64,000 bases of DNA from DATHZQ01 sp035458525 (GTDB lineage Bacteria; Actinomycetota; Acidimicrobiia; Spongiisociales; UBA5794): assembly GCA_035458525.1 (NCBI GenBank), contig DATHZQ010000014.1, positions 1 to 64,000 of the forward strand. Direction: 5' to 3'. Position 1 is the stretch's first letter. Each line of letters begins with the position of its first letter. The notes below the pieces were generated by a model, which worked only from the letters and a program-made list of their open reading frames with translations, made no database searches and was not told where the DNA came from. Both the position numbers and the translations under genes were made by a program. Shown here piece by piece: positions 18,078 to 27,475 of the stretch.

Positions 18078-18629
18078 CTACTGCGAGTATCTCGACTCCC
18101 CGAGCACCCGCCTGACCATCGGTTCGAAGAACTCGAGGGGCTCGCTGTCGTAGTCGGGGTCGAAGGAGACTTGGTCGTAGTCGGCGCAGAAGCGGGCGGT
18201 GTCGTCATACCACTCGTGACCGAGGAAGCGGTCCCGGGCGTTGCGGTCTCCCCCGAGGTGGTGGCTGTAGTAGTAGCCCTGGAACACACCGTGGTGCTTG
18301 ATGATCCAGTAGACCCGCTCGCTCACGTAGGGACGGAGCACGGCAGCGGCGACTTCGCTGTGATTCGCCGGGCCGAGGACGTCGCCGACATCGTGCAGCA
18401 GTGCCGCAACCACCATCTCCTCGTCCTCGCCGGCGCGGACCGCACGGGTCGCCGACTGCAGCGAGTGCTCGTACCGGGTTACGGCATAGGGGCTCGGCGC
18501 ATCCATCTCGCGCAGCCAGCCGAGGATGCGATCGGGAAAGGCGGCAATCTCCGCCGCCTCGTCCGCGGCGAGAAGCTCGTAGTCCTCTTTGGTGCCCTCG
18601 TCCATCCGGGTGAAGCTCACCTGCTGCAT
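18078..18629 (-). CDS. HD-domain protein, PhnZ/TmpB-like (candidate diiron oxygenase)
   Basis: 183 residues from ATG 18629, preceded by a clear GGAGG. The HD core has HSLQSATRAV, ALLHDVGD and later IIKHH...YYYSHHLGG. These features resemble the mixed-valent diiron oxygenases PhnZ and TmpB more than HD phosphohydrolases. TmpB cleaves a hydroxylated trimethylaminoethylphosphonate to glycine betaine and phosphate. Release of betaine would feed the divergent demethylation operon starting at 18802, which shares this promoter region. A generic HD phosphohydrolase remains possible. It is convergent with the macro-domain gene, whose stop lies 31 bp away. Confidence 0.65.
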   Translation of the reverse strand: MQQVSFTRMDEGTKEDYELLAADEAAEIAAFPDRILGWLREMDAPSPYAVTRYEHSLQSATRAVRAGEDEEMVVAALLHDVGDVLGPANHSEVAAAVLRPYVSERVYWIIKHHGVFQGYYYSHHLGGDRNARDRFLGHEWYDDTARFCADYDQVSFDPDYDSEPLEFFEPMVRRVLGESRYSQ

Positions 18630-18722
18630 TGCAATCCTCCGGGTTGCTACCTCGCGACGATGGTGCCGTTCCCTGTGCACGATCGCAACCGACATACCCC
18701 GACGCGGCACGCCCACCGAACG

Positions 18723-18728
18723 TATACT
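18723..18728 (+). promoter_or_regulatory. Candidate -10 element for the betaine demethylation operon
   Basis: TATACT on the plus strand, near the sigma-70 -10 consensus, lies just before the operator at 18736-18769. The hexamer 17 bp upstream (CGACGC) is a poor -35. A protein bound to the downstream palindromes would block this promoter. Inferred from sequence only. Confidence 0.4.
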
Positions 18729-18735
18729 CCCCTCC

Positions 18736-18769
18736 GTTCCGCTGAGTGAATCGTTCCACTCTGCGGAAC
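18736..18769. promoter_or_regulatory. IclR-type operator, two tandem 17-bp sites
   Basis: GTTCCACTCTGCGGAAC (18753-18769) is a palindrome-like 17-mer with GTTC/GAAC ends. It is preceded directly by a weaker copy, GTTCCGCTGAGTGAATC (18736-18752). The outer ends also form a perfect 9-bp inverted repeat, CCGTTCCGC (18734-18742) with GCGGAACGG (18763-18771). The 17-mer matches 14 of 17 bases of the site at 38339-38355 beside the IclR gene. This places the two divergent genes (18078-18629 and 18802 onward) in that regulator's likely regulon. Confidence 0.6.
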
Positions 18770-18801
18770 GGTCGTCCTGGATCCGTCGGGGAGGAGCGAG
18801 C

Positions 18802-21210
18802 GTGCGAGAAGAGGCGCGGTGCGTCATCGTCGGCGGTGGCGCCATGGGGGTGGGGCTGCTCTACCACCTGGCCCACGAGGGCTGGACCGACACGATCCTG
18901 GTCGAGAAGGACGAATTGACCTCAGGGTCCACGTGGCACGCCGCAGGTCTGGTGCCGCACTTCATCGGCAGCCTCAACACCGCCAAGGTTCACGCGTACG
19001 CGTCGGAGCTCTACGAGAAGCTCGAAGCCGAGACCGGCCTGCACACCGGCTGGCACGGCTGCGGCGCGGTGCGCCTCGCAAGAACGCCCGACGAAGTCGA
19101 CTGGTTTCGCTACGTCCACGGCATCCTGCAACTCGTCGGCGTCGAATCGCACCTCGTCGGTCACGGCGAGATCAACGAGCTGCACCCGTTGCTCGACCTG
19201 GACGGCGTCGCCATGGGGCTTCACACCCCCGGTGACGGATGGACCGACCCGACGGCCGCGACGAACGCGATGGCCGCCGGAGCCCGCCAGCTCGGCGCCG
19301 AGGTCTCGCGCCACAATCGCGTGCTCGACATGAACCAGTTGCCGGACAAGCGCTGGGAGGTCATCACGGAGAAGGGCCGCATCGTCGCCGAGCACGTCGT
19401 CAACGCCGCCGGCAGCTACGGCCCGCAGCTCGGCGCCATGGTCGGGCTGGACGTGCCGATCGCCAACGTGATCCATCAGTACATCGTCACCGAGGCGATC
19501 CCCGAGGTGGCGGCGCTCTCGACCGAGCTTCCCGTCGTGCGGGATCCGCGGGCGTCGTGTTACTACCGCCAGGAGCACGACGGCCTCATCATCGGGCCGT
19601 ACGAGACCGAGGGCTCGAAGCCGTACGCTCTCGACGGCATCGACTGGGATCTCACCTTTCACCTCACCCCGCCCGAGATCGAGCGACTGCTGCCCTGGCT
19701 CGAGCTCGCCGGTCAGCGCATACCCGCGTTCCAGGAGGCCGGGATCAAGAAGGTCGTGAGCGGGCCGATCACCCACACGCCGGACGCCGGCTACCTCATG
19801 GGTCCGGCGCCCGGGCTGCAGAACTACTGGATGTGTGTCGGTGCTTCCATCGGCGTCACTCAGGGCCCCGGGGCCGGGAAGTACCTCGCTCAGTGGATGG
19901 TGCACGGCCAAACCGAGATCAACGTCCACGAGATGGACCCGCGCCGCTTCGGTGACTACGCCCCGGGCGACTACACGCTCGCCAAGTCGCTGGACGAATA
20001 CCACGAGATGTACCAGGTGCGGATGCCGGGGGAGTACCGCGCCGCAGGGCGTCCGCTGCGGCAGACGCCGCTGTACGACACGCTCGATGCCAAGGGTGCC
20101 CAGTGGCAGGAGGTCTACGGCTGGGAGCGGGTGCAGTACTTCTCGCCAGACGGGTCGCCGGAGGTGTACTCATTCCGCCGCGGTTCGGCCTTCGAGCCAG
20201 TCGGCGAGGAAGTACGGGCCGTGCGCGACCGGGTCGGTGTCGCCGACCTGACGGCGTTCTCCAAGTACCAGGTGACGGGTGCGGGGGCGGCGGCGTTGCT
20301 CGACCGGCTCGCCGCCAACCGGCTTCCGGCCCGGGACGGTGGCATCCGGCTCGTGCACATGCTGACGGAGAAGGGTGGCATCGAGTCGGAGCTGACCATC
20401 ACCCGCCTCGGTGCGGACCGGTTCTACTTGAACAGCGCCATCGTGGCCGAGCAGCACGATCTCGACTGGATGCAGTTCGCCGGTGGCGCCGACGTGAAGA
20501 TCGACGACGTCACCAACGAGATGGGCATCCTCGCCGTGACGGGTCCGCGAGCTCGCGACGTCCTCGCCGGTCTCGCCGATGCCGACCTGTCCAACGAGGC
20601 GTTTCGCTGGCTGACGGGGCAGGAGATCACGGTGGCCGGTGTGCCCTGCATCGCACTGCGCGTGTCCTACGTGGGGGAGCTGGGGTGGGAGCTCCACCAT
20701 CCGCTCGACCGCATGCTCGGTCTCTATACCGCGATCCAGGAGGCGGGTGAGCCCCACGGCCTCGTCGACTTCGGCAGCCGGGCGATGAACGTCATGCGCA
20801 TCGAGAAGGGGTACAAGGCCTGGGGCAACGAGCTCACCACCGAGATCACCCCGGTCGAGGCGGGCATCGAGCGCTTCGTCGACTACGGCAAGGACTTCGT
20901 GGGCAAGGCAGCAACTCTGGACCGCAAGGGCGAGCCGCTGCAGTGGATGTGCGTCTACGGCGAGCTCGATGCGGCCGACGCCGACTGCCGTGGCAACGAG
21001 CCGGTGTACGCCGGTGACACGCTGATGGGGATCACGACCAGCGGCGCCTACGGCCACTCCGTCGGCAAGAGCCTCTTCTTCGCATACGTAGCGCCCGAGC
21101 ACGCCACCCCCGGCTCCACGTTCGCGATCCGCGTGATGGACGAAGCCCGCACCGGCACCGTCCTCGCCGAAGCGGCATGGGATCCGCGCAACGAGAGGCT
21201 CCGGGTCTGA
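18802..21210 (+). CDS. FAD-dependent dimethylglycine/sarcosine dehydrogenase-like protein (first copy)
   Basis: 802 residues, typical of the DMGDH/SARDH family. Domains in order are FAD-binding DAO (about 1-365), FAO_M linker, aminomethyltransferase-like GCV_T (about 425-690) and its C-terminal barrel. The dinucleotide motif is VIVGGGAMGVG. His46 in TWHAAGL matches the histidine that carries covalent FAD in mammalian DMGDH. The reaction is oxidative N-demethylation, with the methyl group passed to tetrahydrofolate by the C-terminal half. I chose GTG 18802, eight bases after GGGGAGGAG. Its TGA overlaps the next gene's ATG (TGATG). Substrate choice among dimethylglycine, sarcosine or a related amine is not resolved. 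Confidence 0.85.
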   Translation: MREEARCVIVGGGAMGVGLLYHLAHEGWTDTILVEKDELTSGSTWHAAGLVPHFIGSLNTAKVHAYASELYEKLEAETGLHTGWHGCGAVRLARTPDEVDWFRYVHGILQLVGVESHLVGHGEINELHPLLDLDGVAMGLHTPGDGWTDPTAATNAMAAGARQLGAEVSRHNRVLDMNQLPDKRWEVITEKGRIVAEHVVNAAGSYGPQLGAMVGLDVPIANVIHQYIVTEAIPEVAALSTELPVVRDPRASCYYRQEHDGLIIGPYETEGSKPYALDGIDWDLTFHLTPPEIERLLPWLELAGQRIPAFQEAGIKKVVSGPITHTPDAGYLMGPAPGLQNYWMCVGASIGVTQGPGAGKYLAQWMVHGQTEINVHEMDPRRFGDYAPGDYTLAKSLDEYHEMYQVRMPGEYRAAGRPLRQTPLYDTLDAKGAQWQEVYGWERVQYFSPDGSPEVYSFRRGSAFEPVGEEVRAVRDRVGVADLTAFSKYQVTGAGAAALLDRLAANRLPARDGGIRLVHMLTEKGGIESELTITRLGADRFYLNSAIVAEQHDLDWMQFAGGADVKIDDVTNEMGILAVTGPRARDVLAGLADADLSNEAFRWLTGQEITVAGVPCIALRVSYVGELGWELHHPLDRMLGLYTAIQEAGEPHGLVDFGSRAMNVMRIEKGYKAWGNELTTEITPVEAGIERFVDYGKDFVGKAATLDRKGEPLQWMCVYGELDAADADCRGNEPVYAGDTLMGITTSGAYGHSVGKSLFFAYVAPEHATPGSTFAIRVMDEARTGTVLAEAAWDPRNERLRV

Positions 21211-22775
21211 TGGCGGCTCCGGAGCGGCGGCGGAGCGGAGGAAGATCCGCTCGGATCGCAGCTCGCAGCGCAGGGGTGCCCGATGAGGAGCGGGCGGTGC
21301 GGCCGGGGCAGCTCGGTGGCGCCTACCAGCCGCTCACCGACGCCGACTGTGTCCGGGTCTACGAGACGGCGTTGACGCTGCTCGAAGAGCTCGGCATGGG
21401 CGACCCGATCCCTGAGTTCATCGAAGCCGTAACGTCCGCCGGCGGCTTCCTCGACGAGAACGATCGGCTGCGCTACCCACGCCACGTCGTCGAGCAGGCC
21501 ATCGAGACCGCGGCGAAGTCGTGGGTGTGGCACGGCATCGACGAGGACCGGAGCATCGAGCTGTCCGACCGTAAGGTGCATTTCGGCACGGCCGGCGCCG
21601 CCGTGCTGATGCTCGACCACGAGACCCAGCGCTTCCGCCGTTCGACCACCGCAGACCTGTTCGATCTGGCCCGCCTCGCCGATACCCTCGACAACATTCA
21701 TTTCTTCGCAAGGCCGGTGGTGACCGGCGACGCCGAGACTTCGCGCGAGCTCGACGCCAACACGGCCTACGCCACGATGGCGGGCACGACGAAGCCGATC
21801 GGCACGTCGTACTTCCGGCCCGAACACGTCTACGAGTCCGTCGAGATGTTCGACCTCGTGCTCGGTGGCGAAGGCGAATTCAGACGGCGACCGATCGTGT
21901 GCGCCAACAACACCTTCGTGGTGCCGCCGCTGCGTTTCTCCATCGACTCGGCGGAATGCATGGTCGCCCAGGTGCGGACCGGTATGCCGATCAACCTGCT
22001 CTCGGCCGGGCAGGCCGGGGCGACCTCCCCGGCGGCGCTGGCCGGATCGCTGGCGCAATCGCTCGCCGAGTGTCTTGCTGCGTTGACTTCGGTGAACTTG
22101 CTGTCGCCGGGGCATCCCTGCGTCATGGGTTTGTGGCCGTTCGTGTCCGATCTGCGTACCGGGGCGATGAGCGGCGGCAGCGGGGAAGAAGCAGTGCTCG
22201 CAGCTGGTGCAGCGCAGGTCGCCAACTGGCTTGGTCTGCCGTCCGGGGTGCCCGCGGGCATGGCCGACTCCAAGGTCGCCGATGCCCAGGCGGGTCACGA
22301 GAAGGGCCTGACGGTGGCGCTGGCGGCCAACGCCGGCGCCAACCTCGTCTACGAATCCGCAGGGATGCTGGCGTCGTTGCTTGCCTGTTCGCTCGAGATG
22401 ATGGTGATCGACAACGACTTGCTCGGTGCGGTGAACCGCACCGTCCGTGGCATCGACGTCACGGACGACTCGCTCGCTGCCGAAGTGATTGCCGACGTCG
22501 TGGCTGGTGCCGGTCACTTCCTCGGGCATGAGCAGACCCTCAATCTGATGCAGCGTGAATACCTCTATCCGGAGGTCGGGGATCGCCTCAGCCCTGACGA
22601 TTGGGTCGATGCGGGAGCGACGACGGTGGCCGAAAGGGCGCGGCATCGCGTCGAGACCACGCTCGCCAGTCACTACCCGCGCCACCTCAGCCCTGCGGTC
22701 GACGCCAGGATCCGCGAGCGGCTGCCGATACTGCTCGACCCGGAAGCCCTCACGGGAGCAGACCGACGATGGTGA
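21210..22775 (+). CDS. Trimethylamine methyltransferase (MttB) superfamily protein, non-pyrrolysine
   Basis: 521 residues with MttB-family architecture (GTAGAAVLMLDHET, LSAGQAGATSPAALAGSLAQ). No in-frame TAG is present, so it is not the pyrrolysine trimethylamine enzyme. Characterised non-Pyl members include glycine betaine:corrinoid methyltransferases that yield dimethylglycine. That fits the position between two dimethylglycine-dehydrogenase-like genes. It overlaps the gene before by one base and the one after by seven, so all three are coupled. No corrinoid protein or reactivase is encoded in this window, which is unusual for the known mechanism. The first 35 residues are Arg/Ala-rich and probably flexible. 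Confidence 0.82.
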   Translation: MAAPERRRSGGRSARIAARSAGVPDEERAVRPGQLGGAYQPLTDADCVRVYETALTLLEELGMGDPIPEFIEAVTSAGGFLDENDRLRYPRHVVEQAIETAAKSWVWHGIDEDRSIELSDRKVHFGTAGAAVLMLDHETQRFRRSTTADLFDLARLADTLDNIHFFARPVVTGDAETSRELDANTAYATMAGTTKPIGTSYFRPEHVYESVEMFDLVLGGEGEFRRRPIVCANNTFVVPPLRFSIDSAECMVAQVRTGMPINLLSAGQAGATSPAALAGSLAQSLAECLAALTSVNLLSPGHPCVMGLWPFVSDLRTGAMSGGSGEEAVLAAGAAQVANWLGLPSGVPAGMADSKVADAQAGHEKGLTVALAANAGANLVYESAGMLASLLACSLEMMVIDNDLLGAVNRTVRGIDVTDDSLAAEVIADVVAGAGHFLGHEQTLNLMQREYLYPEVGDRLSPDDWVDAGATTVAERARHRVETTLASHYPRHLSPAVDARIRERLPILLDPEALTGADRRW

Positions 22776-25210
22776 CGCAGTTGCCGGAGAGGGCAGAAGT
22801 GGTCGTCGTCGGCGGCGGCATCGTGGGCTGCAGCATTGCCTACCACCTCGCCAGACGCGACGTGACCGACGTGCTGCTCCTCGAACAGGGTCAGCTCACT
22901 GGCGGCACCACATGGCATGCCGCCGGACTGGTGAGCCAGCTCAAGTCGTCTCACTCGCTCACTCGCCTCGCCACCTACTCGGCTCGTCTGTTCGAGTCGC
23001 TGGAAGAAGAGACGGGTCAGGCCACCGGCTACCGAACCCCGGGGTCGATCTCCGTTGCCAGCGATCTGGAGCGGTGGGAAGAGATCATGCGCGGCCTGTC
23101 GATGGCTCGCACCGTCGGGGTCGACATGTGGGAGATCTCGCTCGACGAGGCCAAGGAGCGCTTCCCGCTACTCAACACGGACGATCTCGTCGGAGCCGCC
23201 TACATCCCGCGCGACGGCCAGACCAGCCCGGTCGACACCACGATGGCGCTCGCCAAGGGCGCCAAGGATCGTGGCGTGCGCATCGTCGAAGGCGTGGCGG
23301 TCACCGAGCTCCGCACCGTCGACGGCCGCATCGTGGGTGTCGAGACCGAGGCTGGCTATGTCGAGGCGGAGACTGTCGTACTCGCCGCCGGGATGTGGAC
23401 CCGGCAGCTCGCAGCGACGGCCGGTGTCAACGTGCCATTGCAGGCCTGCGAGCACTTCTACATCGTCACCGAGCCGATCGACGGCATCGAGCTCGGACTG
23501 CCCACGGTCCGCGACCCGACGAACTACACCTACTTCAAGGAGGAGACCGGCAAGGTCATGGCCGGGTTCTTCGAACCCCGCGGCAAGGTGTGGAAGCTCG
23601 ACGGCATCCCCCGCGACTTCACATTCGGGACGCTGCCCGAGGACTGGGATCACGTCGGCCCGATCTTCGAGCGCGCCATCCATCGGGTGCCGGCGCTGGC
23701 GGACGCCGGGATTCAGCTGTTCTTCAACGGGCCGGAGGCCTTTACGCCTGACGGGGTCTACTACCTCGGCGAGTCGCCGGAGGTGGATCGTTGCTTCATC
23801 GCCGCCGGGTTCAACTCCGTCGGCATCCAGTCGGCAGGGGGAGTCGGCTGGGTTCTCGCCGACTGGGTCATCGACGGTCATCCGCCCATGGATCTCTGGC
23901 CGGTCGACATCCGCCGCACCTTCCCGTTCCAGAGCGATCCGGACTATCTGGAAGCGCGCATCTCCGAGAGCCTCGGGCTGCTGTATGCCATGCACTGGCC
24001 GTTCCACCAATACGAAACGGCGCGCAATGTGCGCAGGTCACCGCTGCACGATCGACTCGAGGCGGCTGGTGCGGTCTTCGGTGAGACGGCCGGCTGGGAG
24101 CGGCCCAACTGGTTCGCCGAACCCGGCCAGGAGCGCCGCTATGAGTACTCCTATGGGAAGCAGAACTGGTTCGAAGCGTCCGGCCGTGAGTGCGACGCCG
24201 TGCGGCACCACGTCGGGCTCTTCGATCAAGCCAGCTTCGCCAAGTTCGACGTGCGAGGCCCCGATGCGATGGCGGCGCTCAACCGGATGTGTGGCAACGA
24301 CATCGACACCGAGATCGGCAAAGTCGTCTACACCCAATGGCTCAACGAGCGGGGCGGCATCGAGGCCGACCTGACCGTGACCCGCCGTGCCGAGGACCGC
24401 TTCCTCGTCGTCACCAGCGCTGCTACGGCGACGCGCGACTGGGCGTGGTTGCGGCGCCATGTGCGCGATCGGAGTGTGGCGATCGAGGACGTCACGGATG
24501 CGATGCCGACCATTGGGGTGATGGGGCCGCGATCTCGAGAGTTGCTGGCCGGGCTGACGGACACCGATCTCAGCAACGAGGCCTTTGCGTTCGGCACTGC
24601 CCGGGAGCTCGAGATCGCAGGCAGGCGTGTGCTGGCGCTCCGGGTCAGCTACGTCGGCGAGCTGGGCTGGGAGCTGAACGTCGCTCCCGAAGATGCGGTC
24701 GCGCTCTACGACGCCATCGTTGCGGCCGGCGACGAACATGGGCTGCGCCACGCCGGGTATCACGCCATGAACACCCTGCGGCTCGAGTCTGGATATCGGC
24801 ATTTCGGCCACGACATCACCGATGAGGACACGCCTCTCGAGGGAGGACTGTCGTTTGCGGTGGCGTGGGCCAAGCCGGGGGGCTTCATCGGGCGGGAGGC
24901 ATTGCTGGCACAGCGAGACCTGCCACGGACAAAGCGTCTCGTCCAGTTCCGCCTCGACGACACGGACCGGCTGCTGTACCACGACGAACCCATCTATGCC
25001 GACGGCGAGCTCGTAGGTCGAACGTCTTCGGGTATGTGGAGCTACGTCGAGAGACGCCCGCTGGCGATGGGATACCTCAGTCGCACCGAGGGTGTCACCA
25101 AGGAATGGGTCGCCGACGCGTCCTTCGAAATCGAGGTAGCCGGAGAGCGGATCCCGGCGGCGGCGCAATTGGGTTCGTTCCACCCTGCGCGTGCCCGAAC
25201 GCACATGTGA
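22769..25210 (+). CDS. FAD-dependent dimethylglycine/sarcosine dehydrogenase-like protein (second copy)
   Basis: 813 residues, the same four-part architecture as the gene at 18802 but clearly diverged. It opens EVVVVGGGIVGCSIAYHL, and His50 in TTWHAAGL is the candidate FAD-attachment histidine. The folate-binding GCV_T half includes WLNERGGIEADLTVTR and SYVGELGWEL. The ATG at 22769 overlaps the MttB-family gene by seven bases. Two paralogs in one operon suggest stepwise demethylation, for example dimethylglycine to sarcosine and sarcosine to glycine; which does which is unknown. The operon ends here, 150 bp from the convergent DUF1704 gene, with no convincing terminator. Confidence 0.85.
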   Translation: MVTQLPERAEVVVVGGGIVGCSIAYHLARRDVTDVLLLEQGQLTGGTTWHAAGLVSQLKSSHSLTRLATYSARLFESLEEETGQATGYRTPGSISVASDLERWEEIMRGLSMARTVGVDMWEISLDEAKERFPLLNTDDLVGAAYIPRDGQTSPVDTTMALAKGAKDRGVRIVEGVAVTELRTVDGRIVGVETEAGYVEAETVVLAAGMWTRQLAATAGVNVPLQACEHFYIVTEPIDGIELGLPTVRDPTNYTYFKEETGKVMAGFFEPRGKVWKLDGIPRDFTFGTLPEDWDHVGPIFERAIHRVPALADAGIQLFFNGPEAFTPDGVYYLGESPEVDRCFIAAGFNSVGIQSAGGVGWVLADWVIDGHPPMDLWPVDIRRTFPFQSDPDYLEARISESLGLLYAMHWPFHQYETARNVRRSPLHDRLEAAGAVFGETAGWERPNWFAEPGQERRYEYSYGKQNWFEASGRECDAVRHHVGLFDQASFAKFDVRGPDAMAALNRMCGNDIDTEIGKVVYTQWLNERGGIEADLTVTRRAEDRFLVVTSAATATRDWAWLRRHVRDRSVAIEDVTDAMPTIGVMGPRSRELLAGLTDTDLSNEAFAFGTARELEIAGRRVLALRVSYVGELGWELNVAPEDAVALYDAIVAAGDEHGLRHAGYHAMNTLRLESGYRHFGHDITDEDTPLEGGLSFAVAWAKPGGFIGREALLAQRDLPRTKRLVQFRLDDTDRLLYHDEPIYADGELVGRTSSGMWSYVERRPLAMGYLSRTEGVTKEWVADASFEIEVAGERIPAAAQLGSFHPARARTHM

Positions 25211-25360
25211 CAACGCTTCGAGTGGTGCGCCCGGGTCGGCATCCAGACCGGGCTGCTGAGGGCGAAGTAGCGGGCGTGAGGCATGCCATGCAGGTCGATC
25301 CGGAGCGTCAGGTGTCGAGCCCCGATCTCCTTCCGGTTCGCGTCTTCGCCTGGGATACCT

Positions 25361-27262
25361 CTACGCGTCGACGAGATCTGCTGGGCTGGGGTTCGATTTG
25401 ATGCGCTCGATCCGGTAGTGGGAGTCCGGCTGGTCGAGGTAGGAAGGACGAAATGGGGGCGGCTCGAGCACTTGCCGACGCTGCAGCTCTTCGATCACCG
25501 ACGTATGCACTGTGGCGATCTTGCCCACGAAGAGGGTGTCGAGACGGCCTCCTCTGGCCAAATAGTCGATCACCGCCTGGAGGCCCCGAAGGTATACGGC
25601 ATCCTTTGTCAGACCCCCGCCGCGGAACACTCGCATCGTGATCAAGAAGGCCATTCGCTCCGAGATGCCAAAACCATCCTTGAGGAGCCGAAACGTTTCG
25701 ACGAATGTGGCACCGTCGACTAACGCGCCAACAGCCTCGACCCTTGCTGCAAGAGTCCGCAGTCTGCCCGCCGTGAGCCCTCCAACCAGGTACTCCACGA
25801 ACACCGCGAGACCTTCTTGCAGCTCATCGTGGCCGGCGAGGCCGGTTGCCAGAAGCTTGAACGGCTGGGCCCTCCCGTTCCAGTACGTCACCACATGCGT
25901 GCCGATCTCGTGCTGAATCAGGGGCTCCACGCGATTGAGCTGGAAAGACATGTTGGCGCCGATGATCAGATTGCCTGATGAGACCATCAACGACGAGATG
26001 TCCTTGTCGACGATGATTCGTCCGTTCATCTCTGCCGATGGGTGACGCAGTCGCTCGAACTCCTCCTGTGCACGAGCGATGAATTCTCCGACGCTCACGG
26101 TTCGTTGAGTTCTGCCACCGATCCCCGTCGGCACCTTCTCGAGAATGTCGAGCGCCGCCGCCCTCAGGTCGCCGCTGAGGCGACCGTAGAGCCCCATGCT
26201 CGTGTGAAGGAAGCGTTCGCGTTCACGTTCTGCCAGGAGGCTGAGCTTCAAGTCGAGTTCTCGTCGCTTGTCGCGGAATAGCTGATCGAGGACAGGGTCC
26301 TCAACGCGTTCGATCTTGATGTCCCACAGCCTGCGCTTCGCCAGCTCCGGATCGACAACCAACGGGCGATAGTGGAATCGGGGTGCTTTTTCGAACTTCG
26401 ATCGTCGGAACGTCCGGTATGCGGCCTCGGCGTTCACCGGTGTGACCGCCATGAGGAGATCGAAGGACTCGGCGACAGCGGTCAGCTGTTGGTCGACTCG
26501 CTTTGCGTCCGCTACGAAGGTGCGGCGACCGAGCGCGTGGTAGTGCAGCGAGCGATCGTTGGTCTTGGTTTGGGCAAATTGAAATGCGCCCCGTTGCATA
26601 GAGCGGGCAGTCAGTCGCGCCAGGGTGCGCGCAACCAGGGGCAGCACGTCACCGGTGTCGGGGTCGATGTAGATCGGATTGACGTCGATTCCGACCACGG
26701 TGGTGTCGAGATCCTCTCTCGCCTTTTGGGGAAGCAGCTGAGGGAGGCCTGGTCGGCCGATCTTGGTTGCGGGTACCTGCTCGACGACGGCTCGCTGTTT
26801 CATGATCGATATACGTTCCAGCGATGATGCGAGCCTTGTGACGGTGGCGGAGTTTCGATCCGCCTTTTCGTGGTGCAGCATGAACCTGGGCTTGGCCGCG
26901 GCCGCTGCCGAGTTGCCGTCCCTATCGACTTCGGCGCTCGGCCAGAGCTCGATGATGAGGAACGCACCGAATCCCTTCGACAGCTCCCGTGCGATAGCGG
27001 CGACCAGTCGGCTCGTCCATGCTCTCGACGCCTTCGGAGTCGGGGCGATCAGATACGAGGCCCCCCCGGTGAGGATCGCGGAGAACCGAGAGCTCGCCTC
27101 TTCCGGCGAAGGCCGATACACCAGCAGGAACGGAAGTCGCCGATCGATGTTCAACAAGCCGTCGCCTGGCAACGTGTCACGAATCGGTCGATCGCGACGC
27201 AGACGATCGATGACCGAGTTGATGAGTTCCTGGTCCAAGCTCAGAGTCGTTGGACTCGCCAT
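25361..27262 (-). CDS. DUF1704 (QEGLA-motif) metallopeptidase-like protein
   Basis: 633 residues. The family hallmarks are HEIGTH at about residue 451 (an HExxxH zinc site) and the downstream LQEGLAVFVEYL, which supplies a third ligand. The family is often annotated as flavohemoglobin expression-modulating QEGLA protein. Its eukaryotic relatives (MATCAP) are metallo-carboxypeptidases that remove the last tyrosine of tubulin. This supports a peptidase that trims a C-terminal residue. I chose ATG 27262 after a GGGAGAG site; 37 upstream codons are open but basic and low-complexity. It is divergent from the ATP-grasp and N-formylglutamate amidohydrolase genes, a grouping I believe recurs in bacteria. 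Confidence 0.85.
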   Translation of the reverse strand: MASPTTLSLDQELINSVIDRLRRDRPIRDTLPGDGLLNIDRRLPFLLVYRPSPEEASSRFSAILTGGASYLIAPTPKASRAWTSRLVAAIARELSKGFGAFLIIELWPSAEVDRDGNSAAAAAKPRFMLHHEKADRNSATVTRLASSLERISIMKQRAVVEQVPATKIGRPGLPQLLPQKAREDLDTTVVGIDVNPIYIDPDTGDVLPLVARTLARLTARSMQRGAFQFAQTKTNDRSLHYHALGRRTFVADAKRVDQQLTAVAESFDLLMAVTPVNAEAAYRTFRRSKFEKAPRFHYRPLVVDPELAKRRLWDIKIERVEDPVLDQLFRDKRRELDLKLSLLAERERERFLHTSMGLYGRLSGDLRAAALDILEKVPTGIGGRTQRTVSVGEFIARAQEEFERLRHPSAEMNGRIIVDKDISSLMVSSGNLIIGANMSFQLNRVEPLIQHEIGTHVVTYWNGRAQPFKLLATGLAGHDELQEGLAVFVEYLVGGLTAGRLRTLAARVEAVGALVDGATFVETFRLLKDGFGISERMAFLITMRVFRGGGLTKDAVYLRGLQAVIDYLARGGRLDTLFVGKIATVHTSVIEELQRRQVLEPPPFRPSYLDQPDSHYRIERIKSNPSPADLVDA

Positions 27263-27475
27263 GCACTCTCCCGTGGGCCGGTGAATCAGGGGAGGCCGCA
27301 CAGACTTCTTCGCCCTCGAGGTAAAGGGCGTCCCTCGGCGCCGTCGTGTAGACACTATCCGACCCGGGGCCAATGTCCGCGTACCTCGCGGGAAAGTAGG
27401 CTACTTCGCATGGGCTCGGGCGGGTCTTGGACCGGGGCCCCGGCACCCGCGATCGGCAGGAAGCAGGGAGAAAGT

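Noticed and set aside
21210..22775. Pyrrolysine-containing trimethylamine methyltransferase
   Set aside because: There is no in-frame TAG, so the protein is the non-pyrrolysine type.
25228..25254. Hairpin after the second DMGDH-like gene as a terminator
   Set aside because: The GC arms pair only with a bulge across a long loop and have no T-run, too weak to call.
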